Below are positions 12,230 through 24,069 of a DNA stretch of 64,000 bases, in pieces (within the stretch, counting starts at the first letter, position 1; each line of letters begins with the position of its first letter). Below the pieces are notes generated by a model, which did no database searches, was not told the origin of the DNA, and saw only the letters and a list, made by a program, of their open reading frames with translations. The stretch is from Phragmites australis (Eukaryota > Streptophyta > Magnoliopsida > Poales > Poaceae), in NCBI RefSeq assembly GCF_958298935.1, contig NC_084923.1:29108501-29172500 (forward strand). The letters are read 5' to 3'. The translations under genes and the position numbers were made by a program.

Positions 12230-13731
12230 CGCCCTCGAGATTGTGAAGGATCAAAGAAGAGATGGGGAAACTCGGTCTTCAGATCATCTTCTCTTTCTCA
12301 AGTTGCTTCCTCTTCTGAATGATGCTTCCACCGCACCTTGCTCATACGAACTCACTTGTTTCTAGTGACCCGTTCTGACCTATCAAGAATTTTGACCGGT
12401 TATTCTAAGTAAGAGAGATCTTCTCGCACATCTAGTTCTTCTACTGGCAACTGCTCTTCGGGAACTCTCAAACACTTTTTCAATTGTGACACATGGAACA
12501 CATCGTGTACTCCTGAGAGTTGAGGTGGTAACTCAAGCTGGTAAGCTACTTCTCCTCGTCGTCCCAATATCTTGTACGGACCAATAAACCGAGGTGAAAG
12601 CTTGTCTTTGACCTTGAATCTGCGTAACCTCTGATCGGCGATACTTTGAGATACACGAAGTCTCCTATTTCAAAGGTCAGTTCTCGGCGTCGATTATCTG
12701 CGTAACTCTTTTGTCTAGATTGTACTGTTTTCATATTATCTCTGATCTCTTGCACTTGTCTTTCTGCTTCTCTTAGAACTTCTGGACCAAAAGCTTGGTT
12801 TTCCTAGTCTGGTTCAAGAACAACGGGGTTCTACACTTCCTTCCATATAAGGCTTCAAAAGGTGACATCTTCGGACTAGCTTGATAACTGTTATTGTACG
12901 AGAACTCCGCATACGGTAGATTCTTGTCTCAACTATTACCATTCTTCAATGCACAAGCTCTCAACATGTCTTCGAGGATTTGATTTACTCTTTCTATCTA
13001 TCCATCTATCTACGTGTGATATGTTGAACTGAAATTTAACCTTGTATCCATAGATTCATGTAGGCGTTGCCAGAACTGTGAGGTAAACTTACTGCCACGA
13101 TCAGATACAATTATCTTAGGTACTCCATGCAAACAAACAATTCTGGACATATACAACTCAGCTAGTTTCGTACCTCGATAGGATTCTTTGACTGGAATGA
13201 AGTGAGCTACTTTGGTCAACCGGTCCACTATGACCCATATGGAATCATATCTTGATTGAGTTCGAGGTAGACCTACTATGAAGTCCATGCTGATTTCTTC
13301 CCACTTCCATTCAGGTACTTTCAGTGGCTGTAGTAGTTCTGCTGCTCTCTGATGCTCGGCTTTGACTCGCTAACATATATCACACAAAGCCACATATTCT
13401 GCTACTGCCCATTTCATTCTGTACCACCAATACTGATCTTTAAGATCTTGGTACATTTTGGTACTCCCTGGGTGAATGGATTATGATGAATCTGAGCTGC
13501 CTTTAAAATTATATCTTGAATAGTTGTTATGTCCGGAACACAAATCCTGTGCTTGTACCACACTGTGCCTTGCTCATCTTCAGTGAAATTTGGGGCTTTG
13601 CCAACTTTGATAAGCTCCTTTATTTCCAAAATCTTTTCATCCTTAAGCTGACCCTTTCTTATATCTTGTTCAAGTGTTGAGTCGATTTCCATCGCAACTA
13701 TCTCGGTGTTGCACACCATACTCAGATTCAA
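12230..13731 (-). pseudogene. pol: Chromovirus A integrase with C-terminal chromodomain (disrupted)
   Basis: Gypsy integrase read on the minus strand in fragments. 13731-13414 holds the linker and zinc-finger side ([18 protein letters not shown]). 13288-13010 holds the core with MDFIVGLP, WVIVDRLTKVAHFIPV and VSDRGSKF, which include the first two catalytic Asp. The third acidic residue lies in ERVNQ just downstream of stops. 12755-12546 is the C-terminal beta domain (GDFVYLKVSP). Near 12340-12290 the frame reads KVRWKHHSEEEAT, a chromodomain-like tail that places the element among chromoviruses (Tekay/Del type likely). Several stops and shifts make it inactive. Confidence 0.85.
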
Positions 13732-13740
13732 CTTCTCGAA

Positions 13741-14410
13741 TTACTTGCATAGCTCAGGACTCATCTCTTGAAGAGTTATAGCGTTGACTTGAGATTTTTT
13801 GCTCAAGGCATTAGCCACTACATTTGCCTTTCCTAGGTGATAGTTGATTCCCAAGTTGTAATCCTTAATGAGCTCTAACCATCTACATTGTCTGAGATTA
13901 AGATCTTTTTGAGTGAAAATATACTTCAAGCTCTTATGATCTGAATAGATCTCACATCTTTGACCTATCAAATAATACCTCCAAATCTTGAGTGCATGAA
14001 CTACTGCTACTAGATCCAAGCCATGTGTTGGATAGTTCTCTTCATGCTTCCTTAACTGCATGGAGGCGTATGCTACAACATGGCCCTCTTGCATGAGCAC
14101 ATAGCCCAAACCTTGACGAGATGCATCGCAATACACAGAAAATGGCTTCTGAGTATTTGGCATGATCAAAACTGGAGCTGAGGCCAACCTTTTCTTTAAC
14201 TCATTAAAACTAACTTCTCAAGCGGTTGTCCACTTGAAATCTTCTCCTTTCTCTAGCATTTCTGTCATTGGCTTTGCTATCTTAGAGAAACCTTCTATAT
14301 ACCGACGATAGTATCTTGCTACACCCAAGAAACTGTGGATCTCTGAAACATTTTGCGGTGGTTTCCAGTTCAGAACATCCTTTACTTTGGATGGATCCAC
14401 AGACACATCT
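13741..14410 (-). pseudogene. pol: Chromovirus A RNase H and connection region
   Basis: Two minus-strand pieces. 14406-14218 carries the post-RT region with SFLGVARYYRRYIEGFSKIA. 14187-13741 carries RNase H with [27 protein letters not shown] and the [12 protein letters not shown] end. The active-site residues Asp (YCDAS), Glu (HEENYP) and Asp (YSDHK) are visible. A stop at about 14218 separates the parts. Confidence 0.88.
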
Positions 14411-14502
14411 CCCGCTGAAATAATGTGACCAAGAAAGAGAACTTCCTTTAACCAAAACTCATATTTGTTCAGTTTTGCATATAGATGGTTTTCTCTGAGC
14501 TT

Positions 14503-15174
14503 CTACAATACCATCCTTAGATGTTCCTCATGCTCCTCCTCGTCCTTGGAGTACACCAGGATGTCATCAATAAATACCACGACAAACTTGTCCAAGTACT
14601 CCATGAAGACTTTGTTCATCATATACATGAAGTAAGCTAGGGCATTGGTCAAACCGAACAACATTACCGTGTACTCGTATAGACCATACCAATTAACGAA
14701 TGCTGTCTTTGGAATATCCGAGGAGCAAATTTTTAGTTGATGATACCCAGTCCAAAGATCGATCTTGGAGAACACACATGCTCCTTTCAACTGATCAAAC
14801 AGATCTTCAATGCGGGGTACAGGATATTTGTTCTTGATTGTTACTTCATTCAGGGCTTGATAATCTATACACATCCTTTGGGTTCTATCCTTCTTCAGTA
14901 CGAAGATTACTAGGGCGCCCCAGCGCGAGGAACTAGGGTGGATAAACCCTTTGTCTAGTAACTCTTGGATTTGCTCCTTGAGCTCAGCCAACTGATTGAC
15001 ATCCATTCTATATTGCCTCTTATATGTAGGAGCCGTTCCAGGTACTAATTCAATGATGAACTCAATTTCGCGATCAGGTTGCATACCTGGCAAATCCTCT
15101 GGGAAGATGTCAGGAAATTCACCGACCACTCTGCTATCTTCCAATGCACTGGCCTTGTGAAGACTAGCGTTCAT
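14503..15174 (-). pseudogene. pol: Chromovirus A reverse transcriptase
   Basis: The longest open piece of this element (223 codons). It has the pre-RT motif [12 protein letters not shown], then PTYKRQYRM, the RT palm [20 protein letters not shown] and [14 protein letters not shown], and the catalytic FIDDILVYS near 14560. Typical Gypsy RT substitutions are degraded ([13 protein letters not shown] where NAPATFQ-type residues are usual). It ends at a stop before the thumb/connection region. The start at 15174 is simply the first Met after a stop, not a native start. Confidence 0.9.
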
Positions 15175-15276
15175 AGCTGACTCTGTCGTGGCTTGGAATT
15201 CTACCCTGGTTCAATCTGTGTGTGTCAATTGTACTGACTTTGTAACGCATCCAATGACTCCATTGTACTTGGTCAA

Positions 15277-15612
15277 CTAGTCCACTCCTAGTATGATATC
15301 AATTCCCTTGGATTCCAGAATGATGAGGTTGGCAAGAAAGTCTACCCCCCCCCCCCTTATGCATATACTTATTTTAGGGAATACATGCCTTGATTCCATT
15401 TCTCCTCCAGGAGAACTAACTAGCACCTGATTTTTCATTAAGGGGCTTGGCAATTTATATGCATTCACAAACTGAGATGATATGAAAGAATGCGTAGCAC
15501 CAGAATCAAACAATACTATAGCAGGGTGAGCATTAGTAGAAAACATACCCAGTACCATGTCAGGAGCATCCTGGGCATCCTCCACTGCAACATGGTTAAC
15601 GCGACCATGCAT
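15277..15612 (-). pseudogene. Chromovirus A aspartic protease
   Basis: The minus-strand frame contains the retropepsin motif FDSGATHSFIS (catalytic Asp intact) and ends near ESKGIDIILGVD, a normal end of the Del/Tekay protease domain. A poly-C run around 15347-15356 (plus strand) encodes glycines and is a likely place for slippage errors. Upstream it should continue from gag; downstream it would lead into RT at 15174. Confidence 0.85.
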
Positions 15613-15619
15613 CGCATTC

Positions 15620-16800
15620 TACCAAGGTTGCTGCTACTAATTGTTGTCCTGGGATTGTGCTTGGCCCTGCTGCTTCTTGGGACACTTGTGGCAATGTGCC
15701 TAAAGTTGCCACAATTGAAACACGAGCCAATGTTGCCTGACCCCTGACCTGCGGAGTTCTACTGCTCGGGCTGGTTGTTGTTGAGTCGCTGCTGCAGGTA
15801 GCTGGGGCGTGACTGCTGCTGATAGTTGGGGCATGACTGCTGCTATTGTTGCGGCGCTGGCTGCACTGAAGGCTTGTACGACCTTGCAACCTGATTAGAC
15901 ATCTTCTGTGGTAGCTTCTGCTTCTGATTCTACCCTCCATGGCGAAAAATATGACCGGTGGCAGGAGGACTGAAGCGGGGGCGTATGACTGGTGGCAGGA
16001 GGATTGAAGCGGGGGCGGGTGTTTCTACCAGAAGACTGACCCTGCAGACCACGCTTGCGGTCTTCTCCCAGGTTTTGACGTTTCTTCTCCAAAATGAACA
16101 CTCTGTCGATCAGCTTCTGGAAACTGGGGTACTCGTTGGCTGAGAGGGCATACTGTAAGCCAGCGTTGAGACCCTCCAGGAAGCGATATTGTTTCTTTTC
16201 ATCAGTATTCATGTCATTGGGGGCATAGCGAGAGAGCTATGTGAACTTGGTGAGGTATTCCCTTACTGACATAGGTCCTTACATCATACTGAAGAACTCC
16301 CTCCTCTTTAGCTTCACTTCATCAGTGGGGACATGGTGTGCATGGAAGTTATTCTGGAACTGTACCCAAGTGATTTCCTGGGGATTCTCAGGAGCGGCAC
16401 TGTAAGCTGTCCACCACTCTTGACCTGGTCCAATTAGTTGATGGGATGCAAAGAGAACTTTCTCCTTTCCATTACACTAAGCTATCTGCAACTTGCCTTC
16501 TATGGTCTTTAGCCAGTCATCAGCCTTCATGGGCTCAACTGGAAGAGAGAAGGTGGGTGGCTGAGTGCTCAAGAATGTTCTAACTCTGGACTATGGCTGC
16601 TGCGACAGTGCTTGTTGGTCTTGGGGTCGTTGGTTGATAGCCTGAACCAAACCTTGGACAATGATCATCACTTGATTGGCATCCATCAGAAGTGGCGGGG
16701 TGGAAGGTCGCGCTGGTTGGCGGCGTTGTGGTTGACATTGTCGATGTTGTTGTTGATGTTGTCGTTGATGTTGCTATTGCGCCTAGTGTTCACCGTCTAT
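15620..16800 (-). pseudogene. gag: Chromovirus A gag (disrupted)
   Basis: The frame starts with MDANQ near 16683. It has a Gln-rich lead (CAA-rich DNA at 16725-16785) and a capsid region with REFFSMM and VREYLTKFT. The best piece, 16212-15895, has YRFLEGLNAGLQYALS, then a basic Arg/Pro-rich tail. A degraded CCHC knuckle (CFNCGNFRHIA, final Cys not found) lies near 15710. Stops interrupt it at several points. The lineage fits Tekay/Del chromoviruses. Confidence 0.82.
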
Positions 16801-17314
16801 TGGTAGCCAAGGTTCAAGCAGGGAACATAAGGGAAAAGCAAGGGTGGATGACAAGATAAGAATGGAAAAGAATAGATAGGAACAGATAGAAACAGAAAGA
16901 AAGGACTCCCAACTATTATTATAATATTAACTGATGCAATGTAGAGGGGAAAACCTCACACTACACTAATACTCAAGCAAAGATCCAACTCATTACAAGG
17001 TTCACACTACAGACTCAAGCACAAGCACACACTAGCATAAACGACACAAGACAACTAGAACCCACGAGACTAAACTACTTATTCAGCTAGGGACATCCTC
17101 CTAGCTTGACTCTACTCCTTGCCTGCTATGCCTGAAGGACCTGCTGCATCTGCCAGATGAAGCTTCTTGCATAGAGGGGAACGGGGCGGTGCAGCCACGG
17201 GTGCCTCGGGAGCGTCCTCGGGGAATTCGTCGGGGTCCTCCAATAAAATTAGTTTGTACAAACATAGCTCCTCCGCACGTTCTTTCTATCTAAGCTACGT
17301 CCTACAGTCAACAT

Positions 17315-17327
17315 GGCTCTAATACCA
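17315..17327 (-). other. Primer binding site of chromovirus A
   Basis: On the minus strand it reads TGGTATTAGAGCC, one mismatch from the TGGTATCAGAGCC initiator-Met tRNA complement common in plant chromoviruses. It lies four to five bases after the LTR end at 17332. The leader to gag (16800-17314) is noncoding. Confidence 0.8.
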
Positions 17328-18971
17328 CTTCTGTAACACCTAGTTTTAAAGGAACAAAACCAGGCACAATAAATGTAGGCCAGGATCAAGTTTCCACTCA
17401 TGTGCTATATCATCAGTGTATTATCACAGTGTCATTATTACATGGTATTAACTTAATACAAAAGGACCCGAGGGTCTAAAGAAAACATAGTGGAAAAAAA
17501 GAGGTCTTTAGTGCCAGAAGGGCTTCCATCTTCCATAGGCATCGACCGGGGGCACTCCAGGATAGAACAACAACTCTGGGTCGAAGTCCTCCTCATCGAA
17601 GGGTGCAGCTTTATTGACGGCTTCTGAACAACGGTCGAAAGCAAGAAAGGGGACAACGAGTGTGAGTACAAAAATATACTCCAAAAGTGAAGGGAAAACA
17701 TGCTGTGGGGCTCAAGTCAAGGAAAGGATAGACACAGGTTAACTGCACTAAGCAACTATGACCTATGACTTCAACAACAGGCAACCTATTTACTAGGTGA
17801 GAAGACTCAACTGAAACAAAAGGATTGACTCATCAGATTCCATCCGACTACCAAGACTCACCAGGTAATTCCATTAGCCAGCTACCCAACCAACCATACC
17901 AAACCCTGATCCCATCTAATCTGAAGAAGTCTAAGTTCGCTCTTGTCCGTGAGCACGGTTGATCGACCAGAAAGGTACTCTGCAGAGTCTACATAGCTTT
18001 TCCCATGAGTCGTGATTCCCGTGTTGCTTCACACTTTTGGGGTGTGGAGTCAAGGTCTCACTACAAGGCCTTTACAAAGCTACTACCAACTTGGAGGAAC
18101 CCATTGAGGTTTACCAACTAACAGACGATTACATCACTGCAGAAGCCCAATCTTGTGCCACTTAACAGTCCGACGATGCCCACAGAGTTAGAGGGGTGGC
18201 TAATTAGTTGGCCAGGTCATACCCATATAGGCCTCGTGGTTGTGTGGATTTACTTGGTTACATGTTCGGGAATCGGTCCTTAGGACCCCACACAAGAACA
18301 AACACCAGCCTACTGTATAGCACCACCTCAAACAAACCATCCTGTAGGATCCCTACACCATGTTGCTACAAGATTACCATTACCCAATTTTCTTGTTGCA
18401 TAGTTCATTAGTCAATATTAACATTTCCCCAACTTATGACTGCACTAGCGAGAACTACCCATTTAATCCATGATCCATCAATGGCGACAAGGAATTATCT
18501 TTCAAAACTAGTAAACCCTAATGTGGGATTCCATTTAGACATGCATGCAATTGAAGGAATATTAACTACTTATGAATCCTAAAATAGGGGCAAAATGCTC
18601 AAGGACACTTGCCTTCAGCGAGGGGTTGCTCAAAATCCTCGAAAGCTTGATCTTGGAGATTACCGAACTACTCACCTCCTAAGCGATACATTGGAAAAAG
18701 CACACAAGAAAAAACTCTAAGAACAGTACACCATATAGTACTAAAACTAGGTAAAAACCCTATAAACGATTGTACATGTTGCTACAAACATTTGAGCACA
18801 AAAATCGCCCAAATTAGAGCTACAAGCAAAAAGTATTCAGCTTTTGAAGTTTCAGGGGCTTATCTGCAAATTTTAGTTAATTTCCGAGAATAAAACGAAT
18901 TGTTTTTATACTGTAAGTTATTTATGACGTCATAAAGCAAAATCTATTTACTTTTCTACTGGAAATCTAGT

Positions 18972-19035
18972 GGAAAAGGCTCATGAGCCCGTGGACCACG
19001 GCCTTAAGGCCGGTCCACGGTTCCACGGTGGACCG
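18972..19035. repeat. GTGGACC/GGTCCAC palindromic cluster in LTR A
   Basis: Repeated complementary motifs CGTGGACCACGG, CGGCCTTAAGGCCG (perfect palindrome), GGTCCACGG and CCACGGTGGACC lie within about 64 bp. They sit in the noncoding LTR, comparable in kind to the arrays in the family C LTRs. Confidence 0.7.
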
Positions 19036-19479
19036 AACCCCTTAAAACAAAGGGGTATGCGATTGTGGCCATCGGATGAGGATCAGACAGTCGGGATTTG
19101 ACCGAGCCTTGGCCAACGGCACTGAACAGGCACGGGCACTAGCCGATTGCGGCAGACGGTCGGAGCTTCACTGAAGATGCGCGAAATCACGCATCAGGCC
19201 ATTGATTGTGACAGGACAAAGGGAAAAAGAAACAAGGGAGAACGGGGATCGTCACTGATGTCTTGGCGGCAGTGGAGGAGGTCGGAGGAGGGCTAACGAC
19301 ATAAAGGGGCAGTCGGCGGAGCTTTGAGCTCGGTGCAGCGGCGTCTGGAGGCGGGAGAAGCTCCAGTGAGCATCGGGAAACATTGCTCGAAGTCCTGCGA
19401 CACCAAAGGAGAAAATGAACGTGGTCAAAGAAGGCTCGACCATGGAGAATTAAGGTTGCGGTGGAGCTCTCACCGGCGA

Positions 19480-22400
19480 TGTCACACCCGGTTTTAACGG
19501 ACAAAACCAGATGCGGTTTATGTGTGCCCAGGATGTTCAACACACATAAGGACGTCACAGGTGAAGTAACAAAAGCAATACTTTTATTAAATAAACGTTA
19601 AACTCTTACAGCAATTGACATATATTGTCTTCTATGAAGATATATGCAGCGGAACAGAAGCACTGGTGCCCAACAACACCGCAGGCAACCGACCGGGAGA
19701 CACACGCCTAGAACGTCACAACCTCGTCTTGATAGTCTTCAACATCTTCACTCACTGAGCAGCAGCATACATGTCTCATGGTATAGGGAAAATAGCAAGT
19801 GTGAGCACATGATGCGCTCAGCAAGTGTGGGAAAGATAATGATATGCAAGCTTATATCAAGAATAGGCTAACACATGGTATATTTGCGTAAATGCGAGTA
19901 ATGCAAACATATTTGGACTCAAAAGCATTAAGGAATTATTAAGTGAATGTAACACATACAGTCCAACACGCAGCATACAAGGGTCCCCACCTTGCACACC
20001 ATAACTGTCTAGTACTCCCTGTACTATAACTAAAACCACAACCATCTAATACTCCCTGTACCAGAACTATAACCACAACCATCTAGTACTCCCTGTACTA
20101 GAACCATAAGCACAACCAAACTCATAACCACAACCCACTAATCATGTGAGGATCTTAGTCTCTCATATCCATGAGCACGGCTGTTATAACAGTTTTACAC
20201 TCTGCAGAGGTTGTCCATCTTTCCCCACGAGTCAGTGAATTCTATGTTACCGTGTTGCGCAAACACTTAACACACGCTAGTGGTGTGCCATCAAGAATCA
20301 CTGCATGACATTTGCCACCAACCAGAGACTAATCCAGTATGTGTCTGCCCACTAGGTTTCACCGCTAGGCTTTACGCGAGTTCAACTCCTACCTAGAAGC
20401 CCCCTTTTGCGCTGACACAACACACACTGGATAGACTCTAATTAGTATGTCACTCCTTACCCATATCAGCCTCGTGTTTGGTACGTTACTTCTTAGGTTG
20501 TCGCTCCACGAACTGGTCCTTACTTAGGTTACTTGAGCAAACACTAACCTAACATCATAACCATGATAACCATCAAAACCACTTTGCTCAAGGCCTAAGG
20601 TTCCATGTTGCTAGACCATTAACACATTAACCACCATTGTTGCATATGTTCATTAGTCAAGATTATGACACTTCCCAATATCCCAAAGCATGGCTAAGCA
20701 ATCTACCCATGAAAGACACCTAACCATAAACCATCTAAGTTCCAAAGGATGAGAAGGGAAAATCTAGGAAAAACCCTAACATAGGTGACTACCCATCATA
20801 TTGACACTGCATGCAATTTTGTAAAACAAAACATTTAAAAACATAGGTTCAATATGATCAAGGACACTTGCCTTTTACCCAATGCTGCTCAGTTTGTCAA
20901 AATCTTGGTCTTGAAGTCCCTTGAACTGCTCCGGAACGTTATCGACTAATCGCGAAAACTACCGACAAACAAAACAAAGGAAACACTAAGAACAACATAC
21001 AAAACATCATTAAAACACTTTAAAAACACTATGGTTGGATAGGTAAGATTTTAGAAACATTTAGACGCAAGAATCGTCTAAATCGGAGTTAAGATGAAAA
21101 GAGAATAGCTTTCAGGAGATGGATTAGACTGAAAAGGAAATGCTAATTTTCCGGAACTATCTTCCTATGGGAAAGGTTTTATTGCACAATCACTGTGTCA
21201 GGCTTGACAACATTATTGCGCAAGATTAAAAAATGTATGGCAGACTAGACTTCGCTAACTAGGCTAAGGAGAATGATGGGGCGCTGACTTGGCTGCTATG
21301 CAAGTAACATCTTGGATTAAAGAAGGGATACACTGAGATCTAGTATCGACCACCTTTGATGGATTAAAAAGGCCGAAGGTTGCGCTTCTAGGTTAAGGAT
21401 ACTACTGGTGACTCTATGTAGCGGTGGTGGTTCGGGTTTCATCGAAGATGGCGATCGGGCATGTAGCCACAGACATCGATGTCAGCTTCAGTGGTGTTTC
21501 AGTGAAACGAGGGAAGCATGGCGTAGAACACGGAAAGACTAACTCAGCAGTATGGTTGGTTTTGCAAGGGGTCATCTGAGGTAGCGGCAAAACAGCAATG
21601 ATTGCTTCTGGGTTTGGTGGTGACCGCAAACAGATTCAGGAATAAAGACGCTCGCGTTCTAGGAGATTGGCTATGAAATTTGGGAAATTGTTTGAATAAA
21701 GATGTTCATATATCCCGGGAACACAATGCTATGACATAGTTTTGGGTAGATCATCCACTGAGAGGAAGAACGATCAACGGAGATGAGATGAGTGATGGCG
21801 GTGATGTGCTGTGGTTGGCAATGGCATCCTGGTTATGTCGCTGCACAAACAGAGATGGGCTCCTAGAGTCACGTAGAAGACTCGATGGGACACACCATGA
21901 CACGGTTGGTGCATCTATACGGCTTTCAGATTGATGGGGAACACGAATGCAAATCCGGTGCGTGCGCCGAATGTGTCTAAAAACCGGACAGCGGGTATGT
22001 CGACCTTGATTTCGATAGTTTGGCTGCTCTACTGGCCGACCTGGTTGGTGAGGGTGTGGAGAACATCATGGGTCATGCACCAGTGAAAGGCTTGGTTATT
22101 TGACCTCTGGTTGGTCGGGAACGTCGATGCCAATCGGCTACAGCGTGGCTGTCCCGCAGTTGTCCGCGACGACGATGACTGTGGCGGCATAGATTGGGCT
22201 TTGATCGGAGCTAGGGCTTGGCTAGGGACTTAGTATGATACTAAAAAAGTAGTAAGGGAGGAGAAGAAGAGGTCCTCACCATGCTTTGATGATCGAGGAA
22301 GGAGGATTCGCGGAGAAGACGACGTAGCGCATCACGAGCAGCGGCGGCAGCGGCTCCGGCGAACAACGGCTCTCCGGCGATGCACGGGCATGGCAGCAAC

Positions 22401-23544
22401 AACTTCCAGGTCTTGGGTGCGGAATAGGGGTAGGAGAGGGCGTGTAACTCATATTTAGAGGGCTAGGGGCGGCTAGATAAGGTTGAGTCCAAGCCGAACA
22501 CGAATCGGATTCGAGTTCGAGTCGGTTACGATTTCCTTTTTCGCAGCTCTCTATTCTGAGGATAATATCTTCATCGTTCGGACTCCAAATTGGACGTTTC
22601 TTTATTCTAAATTGTAGTACTCAAAAATATCTACAACTTTTGTAGTCATTGGAACTACTGAAAATGCCATCTTGATTTCCAAAAATGCGTCACAAGATTA
22701 ATTATTTGAATTCAAACTTATCTGCACAGCACTGATTTCAGGGGCCATAACTCCTAGCTCCATTATCCAAAAGGGGACTTCCATACTTTCAAATCAAAGT
22801 TTTCGACGAGACCTACAACTTTGGTATTGTCAAGATTTGCATTTGAGGCCATTTTGAACTCCGAAACGTTATAGAAAGATGAGACTGTCCAAGACTCCGT
22901 GAAAATTTATAGATTTTGTGGATCCTTTATTGGGCCATCTAGAAGACTTGGCTAAGGGTTTGGATTTGAGGAAGATTGAGCCCAAAGACACTTTAGGTAT
23001 ATCTAGGGTTTAGAAAAGAAACTTTTGCAGAGAAATTTGAATAGGGTTTGAATTTGAATTGAGTTTGGAGTGAATTTAGAGAAATAAAAAAGATGAGGTT
23101 GAACAAGAATATGAGTAGATAAGGAATTTGAATTTGGATCTGGGTAGAATTTTGAGAAAGTGGAGTGATTGGCTTTAAACAAGGATTTGGATAAGATTTG
23201 AATTGACCTAGAGAAGGATCAGGTATGATCAAGGATTTAATAGATGATAAGTTCAAAGACTTTGAATTCCAACCATTAAGATCCTTAACTTATTCACTAC
23301 TGAGTTTTGTAAAATCCTTTTCAAAATCTTTTTCACTCAAAACACCAAAGAGAAAGAAAAGAAAAGGAACTCTAATGCATTTACCTGGCTCCCAACAAAA
23401 CTCAGCATGCAATGCACACAAAATAATAACATATATTGATTGATTGATTAAGAAAATAGGTTTAAACCTATACTACTAGTGAAGCTATTCAACAATCTTG
23501 GAAAATTTTAGAAATTTGAGAAATCTGAAAATCAGGGTGTTATA
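19480..23544 (-). mobile_element. Solo LTR, chromovirus-type family B
   Basis: On the plus strand it begins TGTCACACCCGG and ends AGGGTGTTATA (a CA end probably mutated to TA). It has a perfect TSD, GGCGA (19475-19479 and 23545-23549). The uninterrupted target can be seen in the other LTR of element A near 11372. It is 4065 bp with no internal coding region. The ends and internal blocks (for example CTCTGCAGAG near 20195 and near 17980) show a relationship to LTR A, in the same orientation. Confidence 0.88.
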
Positions 23545-24069
23545 GGCGACAATGGAGATGACGGCGTCGGGGTCGAATACATCCGAAATACATAGGGAAA
23601 AGGGTGGAATGAGTGTGGAACCTTGCAAGGAAGGTAATGGGGTCAGATTTGAGGGGATTTGGCCGTCGGCTTCAAAGAGGATAAATGTGACGGTTTGAAC
23701 AATTGAGGCCATTCAAGGGGAAAACAGTCTGGTGCTTGATTGGGAGGGCGAGGATCGCGGCCAAGCGCTTTGGTTGGAGAGTGATGGTGCGGGGGTGCCG
23801 ATTTGAAATGGCCGCACAATTTGGGGAGTTCTGGTTCGGGCGGTGGGAGGAAGTGGAAAGGGAACTGGCTCGGGCGCGGGTGGCTCGGGTGGAGCGGCTC
23901 AGCTCAGGGTGGGCCCACCTGCCGGCGAGACGGGTAGGGAGGGGGCCGGCTCGGCCTCACGGGCCGGCCGGGGAGAAAGGGGCAGCCTGCTCAGGTGGGG
24001 AGAATGGAGAGAGGGAAGGGAAGTGGGTCGGAGGGAAGGAAATCAGCCCGAAGTAAAATTTTCCATTTT